NCBI GenBank assembly: GCA_045540815.1
Contig: JAZQHY010000015.1
Span: forward strand, 1 to 60,618
Direction of reading: 5' to 3'
DNA from: JAZQHR01 sp045540815
GTDB lineage: Bacteria > Bacillota > Clostridia > UMGS1810
DNA length: 60,618 bases
Notes under the pieces: model-generated
Told to the model about the DNA's origin: nothing
Seen by the model: the letters and a program-made list of their open reading frames with translations, nothing else
Databases searched by the model: none
Shown here: positions 57,223 to 60,618 of the stretch, one piece after another
How positions within the stretch are numbered: the stretch's first letter is position 1
Layout: every line of letters starts with the position of its first letter
Program-made: the position numbers and the translations under genes

Positions 57223-58653
57223 ATGCGCATAGAAAGGCGTAGCAAAATTTTTACAAAAGAGAAAAAGCGCACAGAAAGTTTTATATGTGTGCTGATATTT
57301 TCATTTGCGGTAATACTAAAATTTGGGTATTACCGCTTTTCGTATTACCCGATACTTGACGATTATATACAGTATGGCTCATACCACCTTTATGATAAAA
57401 GCTATGTGCTTTTCCAAATAGGAACTATATACACACGTCCGCTTGCTGCGATATGTGATTTATACCTGTGGGGATTATTTAGAGATAATTTAAGTATAGT
57501 GTTTATAATCATCACCGCTATGCACGTCTTGTCAGCATTTTTATTTAAAAGAGCATTTGGAAAGGCGGAAATACAATGTGGCAATCTATTTTTGATATTT
57601 TATCTTTTATCCCCTATTTTGTCAGAGGCAGTCTACTGGATTAGTGCATCTGCGAGGATTGTGCCGAGTCTTTTGTTTTGTGCGCTGTCGCTAAATTTTC
57701 TATATGAGTATTTAGATAAAAAAAAGTTCTATATGTGGCTGCTTGCATTTTTAACTCATTTTATATCGTATGGTTTTTATGAGCAAACGATGTGTTTATC
57801 ATTTGCTGTATTTATGTTTTTAATATTTACACACCAAAGCACTAAAAAAAGAATAAAGGTATTTTCTTTGGTGATACCTTTTATTTGCTTATGTTTCTAT
57901 ATGGTGTATTACTTTATATTTCGAGATATGGGAAGTCTGGCACACCGAGGGGAAATGTCGCTTTCATTTTATAATATGCTTTCTACCGCAAAGAGAATTT
58001 TAAGAATATTTACTGTGCAAAGCTTTGAGCTTACTGCAAACGGATTCACTAGAGGAATTAAGCTTTTAACTATCTCGCCGTTTTATCTTATATTGACTTT
58101 GGGCATATCGGTAGGATTTTTATTTTTACCGCAAGAAAGATTTAAGCCTTGTGCAAAAAAGCTTATTTTAAGCGCGGTGATTTTGGGTTCATCATACCTT
58201 CCGTATTTTATTATAAAAGATTCTTATCCGGAATTTCGAAGTATGTATACATTTGCTTTTGCGTTTGGATTATTAGTTGACTGCATAGGCGACAGACTTA
58301 AGTTAAAAAGCATTTTATGCTCGGTTCTTGTATTTGTGTTTATAACCTCAAACGTATCAGAAATGCACGATTACAAGGCGGTGTATAATAAAGACCAGCA
58401 AATAATAAATGAGATTGTGATGTCGGGTAAATTAAGCGAGAAAAATGATGTTTATGTAACAGATGCAAAAGAATATTACACAGACGTAAATTCACGCCTT
58501 GGTGCGCATATATCAAATATTACATCAAGCGACTGGGCACTCACGGGGGCTGTGAGGAATTACACCAAAAGCCCACGTATAAAAAGGATTATACCCATAT
58601 ACGATAGCGGTGAACGCTTTAATACAAGAATTGATATAAGCCATATCAAATAA
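57223..58653 (+). CDS. Polytopic membrane protein, GT-C glycosyltransferase-like
   Basis: 476 aa with about ten membrane segments and a short soluble tail. The first loop after TM1 contains YYPILDDYIQYG: an acidic LDDY pair in this place is usual in GT-C enzymes that use lipid-linked sugars. Similar proteins are annotated only as hypothetical membrane proteins. Its coupling to the family 2 glycosyltransferase supports a role in envelope glycosylation. Confidence 0.65.
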   Translation: MRIERRSKIFTKEKKRTESFICVLIFSFAVILKFGYYRFSYYPILDDYIQYGSYHLYDKSYVLFQIGTIYTRPLAAICDLYLWGLFRDNLSIVFIIITAMHVLSAFLFKRAFGKAEIQCGNLFLIFYLLSPILSEAVYWISASARIVPSLLFCALSLNFLYEYLDKKKFYMWLLAFLTHFISYGFYEQTMCLSFAVFMFLIFTHQSTKKRIKVFSLVIPFICLCFYMVYYFIFRDMGSLAHRGEMSLSFYNMLSTAKRILRIFTVQSFELTANGFTRGIKLLTISPFYLILTLGISVGFLFLPQERFKPCAKKLILSAVILGSSYLPYFIIKDSYPEFRSMYTFAFAFGLLVDCIGDRLKLKSILCSVLVFVFITSNVSEMHDYKAVYNKDQQIINEIVMSGKLSEKNDVYVTDAKEYYTDVNSRLGAHISNITSSDWALTGAVRNYTKSPRIKRIIPIYDSGERFNTRIDISHIK

Positions 58654-58657
58654 AAAG

Positions 58658-58686
58658 TTGAAAAAAACTGCATTTTTTTGTATAAT
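58658..58686 (+). promoter_or_regulatory. Promoter of the ABC exporter gene
   Basis: TTGAAA (58658-58663), 17-bp spacer, TATAAT (58681-58686). Confidence 0.8.
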
Positions 58687-58719
58687 ATATGTATACATTT
58701 TTATTTGGGAGTAATGTTT

Positions 58720-60441
58720 ATGTTCAGAAAATTTTTGAGTTACTATAAACCTCACAAGAAAATATTTTGTTTAGACCTTGGTGCGTCGTTTTTAGTTGCG
58801 ATGATTGGGGTGCTATACCCTATCATCACACGTACTATGCTAAATGACCTTATACCAAACCAGAACTACAAAATGATAGTAGTGTCGGGATTAGGTCTGT
58901 TTGCTTTATACTTTGTACGAGCACTTTTAAATTATTTTATACAGTATCAGGGACATATGATGGGTGTGCGTATGCAGGCGCAGATGCGAAGTGATATGTT
59001 TAATCATTTGCAAACCCTTCCGTACAAATTTTACGACAACCACGAAACAGGAAAGATAATGTCAAGACTTACAAATGACTTAACAGATATTTCCGAGCTT
59101 GCGCATCACGGACCTGAAAGCACTATTATTTCTCTTGTGTCGGTGATAATATCATTTACTTATCTGTCTACTATAAACATATATCTTGCACTTATAATAT
59201 TTGCTTGTGTACCTCTTTTGGTGGTGGTATCCACTACCCTTAGAAAAAAGATGCGCGCGGCATTTCGAAAGAGCCGTCAGGCTATAGCTGTTATAAATGC
59301 ATCGCTCGAAAGCAGTATATCGGGCATACGAGTTACAAAAGCGTTCACCAACAGGGAAAAAGAAGCTGAAAAATTTGAAATAGGAAACGAAAAATTCAAA
59401 GAGGCAAGCAGAGAATCGTACCAAAATATGGGTAAATTTCACTCGTCTACTACGTTTATCACAGATGTATTTAACGTAATAGTTCTTATAGCAGGCGGAC
59501 TTTTTTTATACAATGGACACATAAATTTTGCCGACTACTCGGCGTTTATAGTATCGATAAACCTATTTCTAAACCCTATAAACACACTTATTCGATTTAT
59601 GGAGCAATTCCAGAGCGGTGCGGCAGGATTTTCACGATTCATTGAAATAATGGAAGAAAAACCCGAAGCAGAAAGTGATGACGTTATTGACATTGGCATA
59701 GCGGAAGGTCACATAGAATTCAAAAACGTTTCGCACGGCTATGAAGACGAAAAAGATGTACTTAAAAATGTAAGCTTAAACATTGAAAAAGGAAAAACAT
59801 ATGCCCTTGTCGGACCTAGCGGCGGCGGAAAGACTACCATATGCCACCTTATACCAAGATTTTACGACATTCACGATGGCAAGATACTTATCGACGGTGT
59901 GGATATAAACAAGATATCTTTAAAATCATTAAGACGAAACATAGGCATAGTTCAGCAGGACAATTTCCTATTTAATGCAAGCATACGGGAAAACATTTTG
60001 TACGGAAAGCTTGATGCAACCGACGAGGAAATAGTTGAGGCGGCAAAAAGGGCAAACATACACGACTTTATAATAAGCCTTGATAACGGATATGACACAG
60101 AGATTGGCGAGCGAGGTGTAAGACTGTCGGGAGGACAAAAACAGAGGCTTTGCATAGCAAGAGTTTTCCTTAAAAACCCGCCTATACTTATACTTGACGA
60201 AGCTACAAGCGCGCTTGACAACTCAACCGAGATACTTATCCAAAAGTCACTTGACGAGCTTTGCAAAGGCAGAACTACCATCGTGGTAGCACACAGACTA
60301 TCGACTATAAAAAATGCTGACGAGATAGCAGTTATCTCCGAAGGACAGATAATAGAACAAGGCACGCACGATGAGCTTATGAAAGTAAATAATATATATG
60401 CAAAGCTGTACAATCAGCAGTTCAGAGAAAAGGCAGAGTAA
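58720..60441 (+). CDS. ABC exporter, fused permease and ATPase
   Basis: 573 aa from the ATG at 58720 (GGGAG eight bases upstream). Six-helix exporter domain (about 1-310; MRSDMFNHLQTLPYKFYDNHETGKI) and ATPase (about 330-573): Walker A GPSGGGKTT, LSGGQKQRLC, LILDEATSALD and the switch His in VVAHRLST. A homodimeric MsbA/LmrA-like half transporter, probably exporting a lipid, drug or peptide. No partner gene is adjacent. Confidence 0.93.
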   Translation: MFRKFLSYYKPHKKIFCLDLGASFLVAMIGVLYPIITRTMLNDLIPNQNYKMIVVSGLGLFALYFVRALLNYFIQYQGHMMGVRMQAQMRSDMFNHLQTLPYKFYDNHETGKIMSRLTNDLTDISELAHHGPESTIISLVSVIISFTYLSTINIYLALIIFACVPLLVVVSTTLRKKMRAAFRKSRQAIAVINASLESSISGIRVTKAFTNREKEAEKFEIGNEKFKEASRESYQNMGKFHSSTTFITDVFNVIVLIAGGLFLYNGHINFADYSAFIVSINLFLNPINTLIRFMEQFQSGAAGFSRFIEIMEEKPEAESDDVIDIGIAEGHIEFKNVSHGYEDEKDVLKNVSLNIEKGKTYALVGPSGGGKTTICHLIPRFYDIHDGKILIDGVDINKISLKSLRRNIGIVQQDNFLFNASIRENILYGKLDATDEEIVEAAKRANIHDFIISLDNGYDTEIGERGVRLSGGQKQRLCIARVFLKNPPILILDEATSALDNSTEILIQKSLDELCKGRTTIVVAHRLSTIKNADEIAVISEGQIIEQGTHDELMKVNNIYAKLYNQQFREKAE

Positions 60442-60446
60442 AATGC

Positions 60447-60468
60447 GGACAGTCGAGGACGCCTGTCC
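60447..60468. other. Small inverted repeat after the exporter
   Basis: GGACAG (60447-60452) / CTGTCC (60463-60468). GGGACAGG-type words of this kind often mark dispersed repeats in clostridial genomes. Confidence 0.35.
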
Positions 60469-60494
60469 CTATACAAGATAATACAATAAATCTC

Positions 60495-60511
60495 CACCCG
60501 CATGGCGGGTG
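60495..60511 (+). terminator. Terminator-like hairpin
   Basis: CACCCGC (60495-60501) / GCGGGTG (60505-60511) with a 3-base loop, followed by TTTCTTC. Confidence 0.5.
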
Positions 60512-60618
60512 TTTCTTCATCTTCGGGCATAGCCCTATATAACACTGGCTGCACACACGTGTGCTTTTTATTGACCTGCCAGTCGCGCATGTGTTACTCG
60601 CTACCCATAAATGGGTCC
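60512..60618. other. Right-edge segment of different composition
   Basis: Clearly more GC-rich than the neighbouring exporter gene. A minus-strand frame is open from the edge to 60422 (65 codons) and holds a CSQCYIGLCP cysteine cluster, but it runs back into the exporter gene. A near-palindrome GCACACACGTGTGC lies at about 60554-60567. It may be the end of an insertion sequence or repeat continuing to the right. Confidence 0.3.

Noticed and set aside
60422..60616. Partial minus-strand gene at the right edge
   Set aside because: The frame runs into the exporter gene and has no start in the window; the cysteine cluster alone is not enough.

Overview
The window comes from the chromosome of a low-GC, spore-forming member of the Clostridia. 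The evidence is the spoIIGA-sigE pair behind a Spo0A-type long-spacer promoter, a SPOCS/LysM spore-coat-type protein, a Leu T-box and a TPP riboswitch, TTG/GTG starts with strong GGAGG sites, and a pyrophosphate-type phosphofructokinase. No genus can be named from the sequence alone. Most of it is ordinary core genome; accessory DNA lies at the left edge, around 15.3-17.9 kb, around 27.1-28.3 kb and at the right edge.

Left edge (1-700): the 5' part of a Fic gene, three tandem 11-bp repeats and a detached 3' piece of a tRNA-Ser gene look like the right end of an integrative element. 0.8-6.5 kb holds a broken PAS gene, small enzymes (ElaA-type GNAT, nitroreductase), a TetR-controlled pair of small proteins, an sdpRI module with twin operators, a CDP-alcohol transferase, an SGNH-like protein and a GtrA protein. 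6.6-15.2 kb: a phosphohexomutase, a Tet/EF-G-like GTPase fused to a NYN nuclease domain, a MATE pump, a 37-aa membrane peptide, and a dtd-ZIP-WYL operon. 15.3-18.6 kb: a TM2-protein operon facing a small XRE regulator with three matching operators, a DUF4062 gene, tRNA-fMet and rlmH. 18.7-22 kb: the SPOCS-LysM protein with a 20-codon leader ORF, a DUF4825-like protein and ybaK.

22-28.1 kb is the most unusual part. A Leu-specific T-box controls a LeuA-fold protein that has lost the catalytic residues of isopropylmalate synthase. It is followed one base later by an 824-residue-class fusion of a sugar-isomerase-like TIM barrel with an acyl-CoA synthetase. Divergent from it is a TPP riboswitch with thiT. 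Then comes a 77-aa orphan gene preceded by its own consensus promoter, a long folded RNA and a UUCG terminator just before the ribosome binding site, which I could not match to any known riboswitch. 28.2-28.9 kb is a five-tRNA operon (Val-Asp-Phe-Gly-Cys).

29-43.5 kb: CpXC protein and PPi-PFK; a pncB-antiporter-htpG operon; gdhA; then a seven-gene aromatic amino acid operon (aroB-aroA-aroC-pheA-aroE-aroQ-aroK). 43.6-48 kb: a cupin-XRE regulator with potABCD for polyamine uptake and a clear operator. 48-50.4 kb: secG, spoIIGA-sigE and tRNA-Leu. 50.4-56.4 kb: a seven-gene operon (methyltransferase, ecfA1-ecfA2-ecfT, truA, DUF5711, CvpA). 56.4-60.4 kb: two cell-surface glycosylation-type genes and an ABC exporter. 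The last 170 bases differ in composition and may be the edge of a repeat or insertion sequence.
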